Notes: generated by a model not told the origin, from the sequence alone. Counted from the stretch's first letter, positions 1-9,343 are shown. The stretch is 64,000 bases of DNA from CAWGCA01 sp963820955 (GCA_963820955.1 CAWGCA010000002.1:55514-119513), one strand, 5' to 3'. Translations and numbers: made by a program.

Positions 1-2
1 CC

Positions 3-242
3 GAGTTCGTGATCCCTGGGCGACCGGCCTACAATGCAGATTCCGGCTATCTGGGTTCCAATCTTACTGTTGGGCTATCAAAGCGCTTGAACGACCGGTT
101 TCGCGTATTACTTGGAACCCGAGTTGGAATCCATAATGGTGCCGCCAACAGTGACAGCCCTCTGTTCAAGGACAAAACGAATCTGGCCGTCTTTGCAGCC
201 GTAGCCTGGTCATTTTGGAAGAGTGAGCGTCCTGCCCGTTGA
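3..242 (+). CDS. MipA/OmpV-family outer-membrane protein, C-terminal end (partial)
   Basis: The reading frame is open from the window edge, so this is the 3' end of a longer gene. The visible 79 residues match the last two or three beta-strands of MipA/OmpV proteins: a YLGSNLTVGLS strand, a short turn, RFRVLLGTRVGIHNGA, a DSPL segment and a final aromatic strand AVAWSFW. Family members are outer-membrane barrels linked to murein-synthesising complexes or to porin-like functions. The last strand is followed by a charged tail (KSERPAR), whereas family members usually end on an aromatic residue, so the C-terminus may be slightly extended. The family call rests on remembered consensus, and the N-terminus lies outside the window. 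Confidence 0.6.
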   Translation, partial: EFVIPGRPAYNADSGYLGSNLTVGLSKRLNDRFRVLLGTRVGIHNGAANSDSPLFKDKTNLAVFAAVAWSFWKSERPAR

Positions 243-605
243 ATACGGTCCATCCTTTCTTGCGGAAGACAATTGACAGCTAAATTTAAAACAAATGCCT
301 TGCACATAAAACAATCCAAAGGCACTGAGTGGCCGTGTATAACACTCTCTCGGTCTTTTCGCAGAACCCTTCGGAACCTTTGGCGAGTCACGAGGTCATC
401 AATTGTATTCGTCTAAGTTCCTAACTCGATCAGCAGAATCGTTTCTGGGGAAAATAATATTTCCCTGACGTCAAGGGCCTAAGTCCAGTAAAAAACGTCC
501 TATACGAAAAGAGCGGAGGGACGCGATTTGTGGACACGTGTTCACTAACAGAGCAACCTCGATATAAAACTGCTATTTTTCACCAAGAGATTTGAGAGAA
601 AAACC

Positions 606-1262
606 ATGCCTCATTCCCCTTTTCTACCGACCGCCGAAAAGCTTCCCTCAACGCTTCCCATATTTCCCCTGGAAAATGCTGTGGTCATGCCCAAGGCCGA
701 ATTGCCACTCAATATTTTTGAGCCCCGCTATCTGAATATGGTGAACGATGCCCTTTCTTCGCACCGTTTGATTGGAATGATACAGCCTAACCCGAGCCTT
801 CAGGGCAGGAACACCCCTCTTTACCATACGGGTTGTGCCGGCCGTATCACCTCCTACAGGGAAACATCCGATGGCCGTATCTTGATATCTCTGACCGGGG
901 TGTGTCGTTTCGATATAGGTCAAGAGTTACCCAGTATCCGAGGCTACAGGATAATTGAGCCCCTCTGGAATCGTTTTCTAGACGACCTGGAAGCAACCGA
1001 AAACAGCGGAGATCAAGATCGTGACAGGATTTTCCAATTGTTAAAGCGGTATTTCGAAGTAAAAAAGATGACTACAGATTGGCATCTCGTAGAAAATCTC
1101 GAAACGCTCGAACTGGTACACACAATGTCCATACTGATGCCTTTCGATCCGGTGGAGAAACAGGCGATATTAGAAGCCGAAACCTTAGCCGATAGGGCCG
1201 TCGCTTTATGTTCAGCCCTGGAGTTCGGTTTACAGGTAGATTCAGGGGCCGGTCGACATTGA
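606..1262 (+). CDS. LON substrate-binding-domain protein (Lon N-terminal-like)
   Basis: This 218-residue protein consists almost entirely of a Lon N-terminal (PUA-like) domain. It opens with LPIFPLENAVVMPKAELPLN, followed by IFEPRYLNMVNDAL and the conserved IGMIQP and G-x-GR-I blocks near residues 55-85. A helical part follows from about residue 135. No AAA+ or protease domain follows, so this is the stand-alone class found in many proteobacteria. In Lon this domain recognises substrates. The function of stand-alone copies is poorly known, and a role in protein quality control is only inferred. The ATG follows a weak GAGAG ribosome-binding site. It is probably a single-gene transcript, with a small membrane ORF about 80 bases downstream. 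Confidence 0.88.
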   Translation: MPHSPFLPTAEKLPSTLPIFPLENAVVMPKAELPLNIFEPRYLNMVNDALSSHRLIGMIQPNPSLQGRNTPLYHTGCAGRITSYRETSDGRILISLTGVCRFDIGQELPSIRGYRIIEPLWNRFLDDLEATENSGDQDRDRIFQLLKRYFEVKKMTTDWHLVENLETLELVHTMSILMPFDPVEKQAILEAETLADRAVALCSALEFGLQVDSGAGRH

Positions 1263-1345
1263 TTCACAGCTCTTTTGATTCCACGATAAATAGCTCCTGC
1301 CCTATACATAAGAAAAGCCTCAGGGCAAATCAATAGATCATCTCC

Positions 1346-1489
1346 ATGGATACTCCCCTGGTGGTGACTATTGTACTTCTACTTATCACTTTGATTGCTT
1401 TTGCTGGCGGATTGATACCCTATCCTTTCGGACTGCTCGTTTTGTCAGTATTTTTGATTGCCAGGCTTATCCACCTCACCGATCGATAA
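1346..1489 (+). CDS. Small two-helix membrane protein (47 aa)
   Basis: An ATG-to-TAA frame of 47 codons begins 84 bases after the LON-domain gene. The product is very hydrophobic: a first helix (VVTIVLLLITLIAFAGG, about residues 6-22), a short GLIPYPFG turn, and a second helix (LLVLSVFLIARLI, about residues 29-42) ending in HLTDR. This hairpin layout, with one charged tail, is typical of small inner-membrane proteins. No clear Shine-Dalgarno precedes the ATG. I do not recognise the family. Against chance: the hydrophobic pattern is clean and the frame sits in an otherwise empty interval on the same strand as the gene upstream. Confidence 0.45.
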   Translation: MDTPLVVTIVLLLITLIAFAGGLIPYPFGLLVLSVFLIARLIHLTDR

Positions 1490-1649
1490 AAAACAACAAA
1501 GCAAGAACCAGTGACTTCTATGCTGCTTCTACGAGAATAATATAGGTTACGATGGGGACTTTAGAATTAAGCAACCTGATGGCTGGCATACAGTTACACA
1601 TGATGCCCTGGATGTAATTGGAAGGCTATCTGCAAAGCTCCCAGGGCAT

Positions 1650-2050
1650 TGTCATGCCCATAGTCTCTACCGAGCAGCACAGCCCCCCTGGGGTTAATGG
1701 TAACCGATAGCATCTGCCCATGAATTATCGCGGAAGGTATCTGAAAATTGGGGAACATCGTAACCAGGCCAACCATTAATGTGTGCATGACTCAACACCA
1801 CCTCGCCTTCCCCGGTACCATAAGCATTCGGCCGATCACCCTGATCGGCCTGTTACGAGACCAGCTTGCATCACTCTGTCGTAACGGCTTTAGAAGATTC
1901 TATTTTCTTGTCAGAATAGAATCATCATTACACCCCGGAATAATTCCCGGATCGTATAGCGCTGTATTCAATCACGCCAGACTATGTTTGAATGGCAGCG
2001 TTGAGATACTCGGGTCATTAATACAAGTTCCTGAAAAAATCTCCCCATGA
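1650..2050 (+). pseudogene. Creatininase-family amidohydrolase remnant
   Basis: Two pieces of a creatininase-type hydrolase can be read in different frames. The first, at about 1650-1707, reads IVMPIVSTEQHSPPGVNGNR and then meets TAG. It resembles the N-terminal metal-site block of the family (PVGSTEQHGPH). The second, at about 1772-1915, reads MTQHHLAFPGTISIRP followed by TLIGLLRDQLASLCRNGFRR. It matches the family core, where HxxFPGTIS precedes a helix and a NGHGGN loop. The NGHGGN motif is absent; the sequence runs instead into VRIESSLHPG. Stops, a frame change and the missing catalytic loop mark a dead gene. Its 3' end overlaps the start of the next gene. Confidence 0.62.
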
Positions 2051-3765
2051 GCTTTCGGTTCGCAATTATTGGTAGCGGCCTGACTGGAACATCGATGCTG
2101 TACCAGTTTGTTCGACTGCTTGAACACGAAGCGCGGTCTGGGGCGTTAGATCCCATATGTACGCATATCCTTGTCTTCGAAAAACGACCTGTCGCCGGCC
2201 CCGGCTTTCCGCACAATCCAGAATTCGTCAAACCTTATCACATCACCAATATGTGCGCTGGTGAAATGAGTGTGAGTTTTTCCCAGCCACAGGATTTCAG
2301 TGATTGGATCGAAAGTCGACGCGCGGATTTGGAATATTGTTTCCCGATCCTCAAGACATTCATGCACGACCCTAGTTATCATCACTACGATTGCAGTCAC
2401 TATCCTCGTGCGCTGATGGGGGAATATCTCAAAGCGAGGTTCAGGGATGCTGTAACTATTGCAGAAAAAATCGGCATAAAAGTGGAGGTTCATACCGAAT
2501 GCGAGGTAATCAATATCGAAGAAAACGATCGAGGACTGATGGTATTCGCACGTGACCGAGCGCACAGTTATATCTCCCGGTTTGCGACGGACCGACTGCT
2601 TCTCTCTACCGGCCACTGGCCTCGAAAAGGCTCAGGACGGAGATACTGCGCCTCACCTTGGCCAGCCAATCGGCTACTGGAGAAAATTCCCGCGGGTTCC
2701 GTGGTTGGAGTGATCGGCTCCAGTCTTAGCGCCATAGAAACTGTATTGACTTTATCATCCGATGGTCGCTTCACTCGTGATGAATGGGGAAGATTGATAT
2801 TTAAAGCTCCGCCCAAACCCCGTCGCATAAGCATGCTGTCGCGTCATGGACTCTTGCCTAGTGTCAGGAATCATTTCGCGAGCTACCAGCCACGTTCCTT
2901 CAATCAAGAAAATCTCCGTGAACTACTGGACACGCAATTTCAAAACCTGACTCTCGACACCATATTCAGGCTGCTTGATCAAGAACTGCGTTTGGCGAAT
3001 GGGCAACCACACAACTGGAAATTGTTCTTGTCTCCAAACATATCGCCAATGGATATTCTGAGTGCCGAACTGGAGCAGTCCTCGATTGCACCTGTTTATC
3101 CCTGCAGTGCTTTGTGGCAAACGATCCTGCGACAGGCATTTCCTGTGATCAGGGAACTCTATCTTGCTCTCTCCCCCGTTGAGCGAAAGCGCTTCAATAA
3201 GGAGTACGCTACTTACTTTTTCGCGCACGCAGCCAGTCAACCGAGAATTAACGCTGAAAAAATACTTGCTTTGATGCGGGCCGAACTCCTGGAGGTCGTA
3301 ACTCTAGGTCACGCTTATGAATTATCAGAACGGAAGAGTGGATCAGGATACCGGTTCACCTTCGGAGAAAATAAATCGAAAGTTATGAATTTCCCGTATA
3401 TTGTCGATGCCAGAGGTCAGGAGCAGTCTCTGCGTGCCAACTCATCACAATTGATTCGAAATCTGCTTGGAAAGAACTTGTTTTTGCTGGGTTCGTCTAA
3501 CCAAAGCAACTCTGTTCAAAGTGAACTCGCCGCCACCGAAGATTACGAGTCGGGAATAATAAACACGGGGAGTATCTGGATCGATCCCAAATCCCACCAT
3601 ATTATGCAAGTCAAAGGGGGGGTAATACAAAGGTCTGACAGTATTTATGCCGTCGGAGCTATGACAAGAGGTCAAATAATTGATGTCAGTATGGCGCGAG
3701 GATTGACGCGATCAACCCACCGTATCGCAACTAATCTGGTGAAATGGCTGTGCAGAAAAAGCTGA
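2047..3765 (+). CDS. FAD/NAD(P)-binding protein (FAD-NAD(P)-binding family)
   Basis: The 572-residue protein opens with a dinucleotide-binding Rossmann motif, FAIIGSGLTGTS (residues 4-15), and an acidic strand end at VFEKRPVAGPGFP (about residues 43-55). The segment HITNMCAGEMSVSF followed by DFSDWIESRR (about residues 67-90) is characteristic of the FAD-NAD(P)-binding group related to flavin oxidoreductases and N-hydroxylases. A second Rossmann-like strand VVGVIGSSLSAIE lies near residue 220, and a late LFLLGSSNQ-like segment is typical of the C-terminal FAD contact. The substrate cannot be predicted. The protein is probably cytoplasmic because no signal peptide is visible. The ATG has no strong Shine-Dalgarno and overlaps the creatininase remnant by four bases. 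The length is normal and no damage is seen. Confidence 0.75.
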   Translation: MSFRFAIIGSGLTGTSMLYQFVRLLEHEARSGALDPICTHILVFEKRPVAGPGFPHNPEFVKPYHITNMCAGEMSVSFSQPQDFSDWIESRRADLEYCFPILKTFMHDPSYHHYDCSHYPRALMGEYLKARFRDAVTIAEKIGIKVEVHTECEVINIEENDRGLMVFARDRAHSYISRFATDRLLLSTGHWPRKGSGRRYCASPWPANRLLEKIPAGSVVGVIGSSLSAIETVLTLSSDGRFTRDEWGRLIFKAPPKPRRISMLSRHGLLPSVRNHFASYQPRSFNQENLRELLDTQFQNLTLDTIFRLLDQELRLANGQPHNWKLFLSPNISPMDILSAELEQSSIAPVYPCSALWQTILRQAFPVIRELYLALSPVERKRFNKEYATYFFAHAASQPRINAEKILALMRAELLEVVTLGHAYELSERKSGSGYRFTFGENKSKVMNFPYIVDARGQEQSLRANSSQLIRNLLGKNLFLLGSSNQSNSVQSELAATEDYESGIINTGSIWIDPKSHHIMQVKGGVIQRSDSIYAVGAMTRGQIIDVSMARGLTRSTHRIATNLVKWLCRKS

Positions 3766-4440
3766 TATCTGCAAATCATTCTGCTGTTGAAAATCACTTT
3801 ACATCCAAATATTTCCTGAGTCTTGAAGAACCTTTTTTTTCATCGATTGCTCATTGAAGCAGGCCTGCGGACGATTCCACTTCGTTTTTAAAAGCGTAGA
3901 TTCCTACTCGGAAACAAACGCCGGTCAAAACCTCTTGATCTCAATGATCTAAAGACAGAATTGAAAGGTAGCTTGTTACAAGCGCTTTAGATCGGAAAGC
4001 TATAAATGCTGAATAAATTTCCTGGATGATTTTCCGTTTTTTACATATAGCTTGTTTTTTAAGCGTATCTAGCAGCTTACTAAGCCCAAACGTTAGAGTC
4101 GGCGCGTAGAAACGCGTGAAAACTGTAGGCCGATGTTTTACCTATTTGGGCCTACACTCTGTGTTTGATCTCTGTGGGCTTATTGTCTCTTGCCAGACAG
4201 GCACCGTTTTTTCCCCTACCCTTATTGTTTCGTTTTGGCAGGAATACCTATATCACAATAAATAATCCACAAGCAAAGAAAACAATAGACGAAATTAAAG
4301 TTTTTTCGTCTCCGAATATAGGGATTATGCGTGCTGCTGTTTATTTACCCAATTCTCTTTTGTTAATCGCAATTTTAGATATTCTGCATGCGGATAAAAA
4401 GTTGGTTTTACCTGCCTGCCTTGTTGCCCCCATCCACATT
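3766..4440. other. Intergenic interval without a supported gene
   Basis: I see AT-rich sequence with several homopolymer runs and no convincing coding frame. A forward frame entering from 4165 overlaps the fasciclin gene and lacks family features. No RNA gene or clear terminator was recognised. Confidence 0.5.
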
Positions 4441-5085
4441 CTACATCTGAGGTACCATCACTTTGTCAACGATCTGTATTACCCCATTTCTCGTAGCGAT
4501 ATCACGCTCAGATATGCGAATACCTGCCACATGTATTTTGGACCCCTCGATGGAAACGAGAGAGTCTATTGCGGATAGATCAGAGGAATAATATTCACCC
4601 CACACAATGTGATAGGCCAAAACCCTCTTCAGCAAATAATTGTCGGAAACCAAGTTTTCCAACATAAAGGTCGGAAGTTTGTTAAACGCCTCGTTGGTTG
4701 GCGCAAAAAGTGTGTAAGGCCCCGATTCCTTGAGAATCTTGGCAAGCCCTGAAGCCTCAAGCACTGCTGTTAGAAGACTGAGCGAATCAACGGAGTTCAC
4801 TGTATCCGCGATGTCTAGGTGAGACGAAGATACTTTTCTTATAAGCTTGGACTGGTTCTTGATATCCTGCCCGTAGCAAAGCCTTGGTAAAGCTTCTCGA
4901 TTTTTCATCCAGGTTTGATTCATACCGAACTGATCAGCTGGTTTAGTCTCTGCCGCCCGACATTCAAGCTGCTGGTTGGCAGCAGCCAGGAGATACCCGA
5001 GGTCTAAATTAGCACTTGCATCCTTTTCAACCGGCAAAGCAATCAATATTCCAAGTATCACACTAACTTTCGAGCTCATCTTCAT
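4441..5085 (-). CDS. Secreted fasciclin (FAS1) domain protein, copy 1
   Basis: The 214-residue product has an N-terminal signal-like segment (VSVILGILIALPVEKDASA), a linker of about 60 residues with two cysteines, and one FAS1 domain from about residue 90 to the end. FAS1 hallmarks are visible: DIADTVNSVDSLSLLTAVLEA, the H1-like GPYTLFAPTNEAFNKLP, the VLAYHIV block, and the closing NGVIQIVDKVMVPQM. FAS1 domains mediate adhesion or surface association. A second FAS1 gene lies at 30535-31167 on the same strand. This copy is more divergent (GEYYSSDL for GKVMSSDL), which suggests relaxed or specialised evolution. The signal-peptide cleavage position is uncertain. Confidence 0.85.
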   Translation of the reverse strand: MKMSSKVSVILGILIALPVEKDASANLDLGYLLAAANQQLECRAAETKPADQFGMNQTWMKNREALPRLCYGQDIKNQSKLIRKVSSSHLDIADTVNSVDSLSLLTAVLEASGLAKILKESGPYTLFAPTNEAFNKLPTFMLENLVSDNYLLKRVLAYHIVWGEYYSSDLSAIDSLVSIEGSKIHVAGIRISERDIATRNGVIQIVDKVMVPQM

Positions 5086-5423
5086 TGCGAAATACCCCTC
5101 GACCGATAGTTAGATACTATACGAACTGAATTCCGCAACGGATCAGCTGAACTGTCCATGAGCTTGAGAGATTTACAGCGTACCGAACTTTCTGCGAAAA
5201 CTGGTTGGCACGTATAAAAGGGTGAATTGCGTATCCGCTAGCTTCGCTGAGTCGACTCTGTAAAAGCCTGCACTGACTCTTTCCTGTGATCAGAATTTCG
5301 CACTGGGTCCGTCCTACAGCGTACAAGTACCCATAAGGTAATCGATTGATCAGTGAATGACCCAGATCTAACATTGAATCGATCATCAGATGCCGTTCCT
5401 GGCCCGATTCATGTCAAGCCCTT
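5086..5423. other. Intergenic interval between fasciclin and BON genes
   Basis: A reverse frame of 89 codons (5117-5386) exists but shows no family features, signal peptide or ribosome-binding site. I treat the interval as non-coding. Fasciclin copy 1 could be transcribed from here. Confidence 0.4.
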
Positions 5424-5936
5424 CTAAGCCAGGAATTTTGCGCGAATCTCTATACCAACGACACCTTCTATTTTCGCCACCTTGTGCTTCAGAATCGACG
5501 GATCAGAGAAGCCAAGAAAGCTGCCCACCAGCAAGACTTTGCCATTATTTACCCTGATGGACACCCTTGCCATACTGAACCGCTCGTCAACTTTCACCAT
5601 TTCGGTGATCTTTCGCTCAATAGCTGTATCGGACAAGGGCGCAATCGGCACAACCTGGATTTCATTGTCCATCTCGTGCACACCCCGAGTCGTCCAGGCG
5701 ATCCGGTCAGCGACCAGTTTCTGCTCATAAAGGGTAACCTGGCCTACCAGAACCACCAGTTGTCGTTCCACATGCACCTTGATCCGGGTACCTCGCAGCA
5801 TCGGGGACTCAGCAATTTTGCCCTCGATCTCTTGCTTTATGAGATCATCACTCTGGGCCAGTCCGGGGGTTGCCTGAAACAAGGCCAATGGAAGTAATAA
5901 GACTAAGCCTGCAAGGCGATTCATTGACTTAATCAT
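5424..5936 (-). CDS. Periplasmic protein with two BON domains
   Basis: The 170-residue protein carries a standard signal peptide (LAGLVLLLPLALFQATPGLAQS, cleavage near residue 27) and two BON domains, at about residues 32-100 and 107-170. BON features include DLIKQEIEGKIAESPMLRGT, VHVERQLVVLVGQVTLYEQK and, in the second copy, VSIRVNNGKVLLVGSF ending in KIEGVVGIEIR. BON domains contact phospholipid surfaces, and proteins of this size (OsmY-like) are often induced by osmotic or envelope stress. The gene stands alone on the minus strand. A three-box ATTCGA motif with a TAGATT -10-like hexamer lies about 165-230 bases upstream, so it may belong to the same regulon as the rhodanese and mnh operons. 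Confidence 0.85.
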   Translation of the reverse strand: MIKSMNRLAGLVLLLPLALFQATPGLAQSDDLIKQEIEGKIAESPMLRGTRIKVHVERQLVVLVGQVTLYEQKLVADRIAWTTRGVHEMDNEIQVVPIAPLSDTAIERKITEMVKVDERFSMARVSIRVNNGKVLLVGSFLGFSDPSILKHKVAKIEGVVGIEIRAKFLA

Positions 5937-6101
5937 TGTTCACCTCTCTGATTAGAAATTCTGAGACTCGAATACACATTGACCAAGGATACCCTGACGC
6001 ATCAATCTGCGTGTTAACTGGGCTGGCTGCGTAGCGGCCCGTTCGTAGAGCGTCTTGTCTGCTTTTTTTGCAAAAGATCTTTCTGCGTACTCGTATTGTA
6101 A

Positions 6102-6167
6102 AATCTAGGCCTTCCGGGGAAAAAAAATAGTCGAATACTACGATCTGATATTTCGAATATTTCGAAT
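6102..6167 (-). promoter_or_regulatory. Three-box ATTCGA regulatory site A (BON gene side)
   Basis: TCGAAT hexamers start at 6131, 6153 and 6162, giving start-to-start spacings of 22 and 9. Read toward the BON gene these are ATTCGA boxes. A -10-like TAGATT (6107-6102) follows the proximal box at 22 bases. The distal box was hit by the MITE insertion and its TTCGA core is duplicated on the far side. Confidence 0.55.
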
Positions 6168-6386
6168 CAGTGCTGTCCGATTAAGTTGCGTTACATATAA
6201 CTGGAACGCATTGATACGACAGCTCTTTCATAGTGATTAGTTGCGGCATAGACATGAATTTGAATACTGATGTTCGTCATTCCGGAAAGTGCGAAGCACT
6301 TGTCCGGAATCCAGGTTTTTCAATGCGTTCACTGGATGCCGGATCAAGTCCGGCATGACGGTTGGAGGTTAATGGGACAGCACTGA
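6167..6386 (+). mobile_element. 220-bp MITE-like element, copy 1
   Basis: The element begins TCAGTGCTGTCCGATTAA and ends TTAATGGGACAGCACTGA, near-perfect terminal inverted repeats of about 18 bases. A second 220-bp copy in the opposite orientation lies at 22152-22371 and differs at only a handful of positions. Inside are two hairpins typical of dispersed genomic repeats: one around TTCCGGAAAGTGC/GCACTTGTCCGGAA and one around ATGCCGG/CCGGCAT. The element is flanked by TTCGA on both sides, consistent with a short target duplication. It encodes no protein and would need a transposase supplied elsewhere. Confidence 0.8.
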
Positions 6387-7280
6387 TTTCGAATATAAAG
6401 CCGCTTGTTGTTCCCTAAGTCCATTTTATCTCGCCACTTCAACGTTAAACCTCCGGCAGTTGAAGGGTTGCTTCACCCTATTAGCAGCGCTGCGAGGATA
6501 TCTCACCGTTAGTTTCTAACTCCAGATCTTCATCGAGTTCTCGTTACTTCTTTATTTTCGAATAGTAGTGGGTGCGGTGTTCTTTGATATGCGCGACGTT
6601 TCATTGGCAGTATCAGCCATGTTCGTCTTGCTCATGTCCGGAATGATCCTGTACCAAGCAGCCATACCATCCATGGCGGCGAATCTAACGACATTATGGC
6701 CACGGTCACCCCGTAGGTCTCCATCTTCATCCTATTGATCAGCCTTTTGCAGCTACTGAGATTTATGGGTGGTAACGACCAATCGACAATTATCCAATCG
6801 GGAGCAATGCATGTTGCACATCTGACCATCCTCGCAGAACTACGTCAGCAGTTCGCTCAGCTGGCCGCGACGTTTCTCGTCTCGCCCAGGTGCAGGATGC
6901 GTTTTTCAAAGTATACCTGCTCGTGCCTTAATGACTCGGTCTCGCCGACCCGCATGCCGGTGACGGTGCAGGGATCTTCGAGCGAGTTCCTGTTTCATCA
7001 GGAAGCGATCTCAGCAGGCACGAATAATATGTGCGCCGCGCACCATCTCGTCTTCAACGCTTTGCGTTTTCTGCGGAAGTTCTTGATGCTGGTTGGCCAG
7101 TCAGGCATGTATGACAGCGAACCTATCCGACCAGCTCAGTAACTCAACACCGTTGGTAGGTTCGTGTTCAGTTAAGTTGACTACACCTGTTCTGAACAAT
7201 CTAGCGACCCCTATTGATCAAAACGGTTTTTCAAGTCTACCTAAAGCAATGTTACAAATAGCGTAAATTCAGCCCCCTAC
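6387..7280. other. Intergenic interval with a possible degenerate response-regulator fragment
   Basis: On the minus strand at 6632-6829 the sequence reads MVRCATCIAPDWIIVDWSL then PPINLSSCKRLI. This resembles the phospho-acceptor strand of a receiver domain (DWIIVDWSLP..G..LCK). Upstream pieces in other frames (for example VGETESLRHEQVYFEKRIL near 6880-6970) look coding-like but contain stops. I read this as the worn-out remnant of a two-component or signalling gene, with low certainty. Nothing else in the interval is recognisable. Confidence 0.3.
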
Positions 7281-8261
7281 TCAACGCCATACCCCCAAAA
7301 TAGTCCTGTGTGGTGGTCTGTGCACAGTTCGATAGCGATTGGGCAATATCACCGGCCTGGTGTGAAGCTGAGTCAAAGGATCTCCAGTGCTTTGCGGCTT
7401 GTCTCTCAGCTCCAGCAACCGCTGGATGCGTTCTCCAGTATCAGGGTGTGTTCTCAGCAGAGAGGGCTCAGGGTCTCGGTAGCCGGGGAATATAATCCGC
7501 TTCCAAAAGCTGCGATGATGTTGCTCGATTTTTCCCAATGCAGAGGCCAGTCCCTCTGGATCCCCAGTAATCTGCGAAGCCTCCAGGTCGGCGTCGAATT
7601 CCCGAATCCTCGACAGCCCAAGCTGCAGAAGAGCACTGAGCGTTGGGGCTGCCACAAGCAGCAGCATCGCTAAAATAGAGATGGAGCCGATACCCTTCAA
7701 CATAAGCGGGAGTAACAATAGTACCAGCAGAATACCGACTGCCGACATCATATGGGTTAGGCGGCTGATCACATCGGCCAATCCCATCAGGCGCATGTCA
7801 TTATTGACGATGTGACTGATCTCGTGGGCCAACACCCCCGCTATTTCCCTGGGAGATAGTAGCTGTAGCAGGCCATCTGTTACTGCAATGGCTGCATCAT
7901 TCCTGGTGCCTACGGCGAAGGCATTGACGGTGTGACTGGGTATCCAGTATAGCCCAGGTTTACGTTCTAGTCCGGCACGTTGAGCGAGTTCCTGTATCAC
8001 CATGGCCAGTTGAGGGGCTGCGTTTGGAAGCAATGGACGCGCCTGATAAAGCCGCAATACCCAATGGGATGAAACCTCAGGCAGGGTGAAAATAATAAAT
8101 GCTACGCCAAGAAAAACCCAATACCAGACACCGTCACCAAACAGAAGCTCACTGCAGAGTGCCAGCAACAGCGACATGCCCCCGATTAGTACAAAGGTAT
8201 GCCCAAGATTGCGCAGTTTGTGTTTTAAGGCTCGACTTTGATCCATTATGACGACGCTCAA
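7281..8261 (-). CDS. M48 (HtpX-like) membrane zinc metalloprotease
   Basis: The 326-residue protein has two N-terminal membrane helices (about residues 19-41 and 45-62), a soluble part, the zinc-binding HEISH motif at residues 146-150, two further hydrophobic helices (about 175-192 and 195-215) and the third zinc ligand in REFDAD (Glu221). This order is that of HtpX, which degrades misfolded inner-membrane proteins. The C-terminus carries a HPDTGERIQRLLEL block, common in the family, then a basic tail. The start is unclear: TTG at 8261 lies only two bases after AAGGAGGGG, whereas ATG at 8246 lies 17 bases after it. The difference is five residues. It is unusual among HtpX proteins in its long tail but all catalytic residues are present. 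Confidence 0.85.
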   Translation of the reverse strand: MSVVIMDQSRALKHKLRNLGHTFVLIGGMSLLLALCSELLFGDGVWYWVFLGVAFIIFTLPEVSSHWVLRLYQARPLLPNAAPQLAMVIQELAQRAGLERKPGLYWIPSHTVNAFAVGTRNDAAIAVTDGLLQLLSPREIAGVLAHEISHIVNNDMRLMGLADVISRLTHMMSAVGILLVLLLLPLMLKGIGSISILAMLLLVAAPTLSALLQLGLSRIREFDADLEASQITGDPEGLASALGKIEQHHRSFWKRIIFPGYRDPEPSLLRTHPDTGERIQRLLELRDKPQSTGDPLTQLHTRPVILPNRYRTVHRPPHRTILGVWR

Positions 8262-8650
8262 CCCCTCCTTATCTCATAAAATGGGGATTGCTTAGGCAAA
8301 AAACACCCCTCGCCTGCGGGCTGAAGAATGCTCAAATATGCGTGTCCGGATTCCGGGTAAATCAATCCGTTTGGCCAGCACCACAGCGTCGATCTTTACA
8401 GCATTCGAGCATATTGAAGTGTTCACCCCAAGCCAAACACGCAATCAGAGATCTCTTCCTGGTTAACCCACTGGTGTTAGGGACTGCTAACACTGTGCGG
8501 ACGCCCAGCGTTGGCACGGGGCCATTTTCCCACATGACTGCGTTACGCTTTCACTTGTATACGGCAGTTACACGGCGCTCAGTGCGCCTTGTCCTGGGAA
8601 AAAATGGCCTCCGTCATGAATATCCGCATGGCCCACTAGGAAGCTTCTAC
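8262..8650. other. Intergenic interval ending in a dispersed-repeat terminus
   Basis: No supported gene is present. The segment 8530-8639 resembles the right part of the 24892-25158 element: a GCGTTAC box, a GCGCCTTG box and a final CCGCATGGCCCACTAG at 8624-8639. The pair GGCCATTTTCCCA and TGGGAAAAAATGGCC near 8521-8610 could form a hairpin. It appears to be a truncated copy of that repeat family lying just downstream of the persulfide dioxygenase gene. Confidence 0.5.
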
Positions 8651-9343
8651 TTAGGCGGCGCTGTCCAATCCGCAGCCCCGGTTAGCCGGCACGGCGACAT
8701 CCATCAGACGCGGATTGTCTAGCACCAGGCCGTTCATCATATCCACATACTCCTGCTTGCCACCCACTTGCAGCCGCGGATTCCAACGCTTCTCCTCGCC
8801 GATGGTGCTCACGGTCATGCCGTTGTAATCGTGGGCGGGATACACAAGAGTGTCCTGCGGCAGAGTCAACAGTTTACCGAACAGGCTATCGTATTGGGCA
8901 CCCGGGTCGCCGTTCTGGAAATCCGTGCGTCCGGTGCCACGTATCAACAGGGTGTCACCTGTGAAAACGCGGTCTGACAGCAGGAAACTGTAGGAGTCGT
9001 CGGTATGGCCTGGCGTATACAGAACATCGAGTGCAAGCCCATCGATTTTCAGTTTCTCGCCTTCGCGAAAATGCAGCGACACGCACTCGGCCTTGGCCAT
9101 CTCACCCATCGCCGCCACGCAGTCGGTACGCTCGCGCAGGGTCCCAAGCGCCGTAATGTGGTCGGCGTGAATATGCGTGTCCACCGCGAGGACCAACTTT
9201 AGGTCAAGTTCCCCGATCAGTTTCACATACTGATCTGTGCGCTCCACCACCGGGTCAATAAGCAGGGCTTCTCCTCCGTGACGTTCTGCTAATAAGTATG
9301 TAAAAGTGGAGGATTCGTGGTCAAACAGTTGTCGAAAGATCAT
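8651..9343 (-). CDS. ETHE1-type persulfide dioxygenase (MBL fold)
   Basis: The 230-residue protein is a metallo-beta-lactamase-fold hydrolase with the THIHADH motif (residues 56-62), His112 in YTPGHTDDS, Asp129 in FTGDTLLIRGTGRTDFQ and His170 in YPAHDYNG. The GTGRTDFQ segment and the compact C-terminus are typical of ETHE1/Sdo enzymes. These use a single Fe(II) and oxidise glutathione persulfide to sulfite in the cytoplasm. The ATG has an AAGGAG ribosome-binding site nine bases upstream. It is the second gene of an operon, 32 bases after the rhodanese-membrane gene. That pairing fits transfer of persulfide sulfur from the rhodanese to the dioxygenase. The gene looks intact. Confidence 0.9.
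   Translation of the reverse strand: MIFRQLFDHESSTFTYLLAERHGGEALLIDPVVERTDQYVKLIGELDLKLVLAVDTHIHADHITALGTLRERTDCVAAMGEMAKAECVSLHFREGEKLKIDGLALDVLYTPGHTDDSYSFLLSDRVFTGDTLLIRGTGRTDFQNGDPGAQYDSLFGKLLTLPQDTLVYPAHDYNGMTVSTIGEEKRWNPRLQVGGKQEYVDMMNGLVLDNPRLMDVAVPANRGCGLDSAA

Noticed and set aside
4165..4578. Forward frame of 137 codons before and inside the fasciclin gene
   Set aside because: It overlaps a well-supported gene on the other strand, has no family pattern and no ribosome-binding site.
5117..5386. Reverse frame of 89 codons between fasciclin and BON genes
   Set aside because: No hydrophobic, catalytic or repeat pattern; probably accidental.
8288..8722. Forward frame of 144 codons
   Set aside because: It crosses repeat-family sequence and the end of the persulfide dioxygenase gene; composition is not protein-like.
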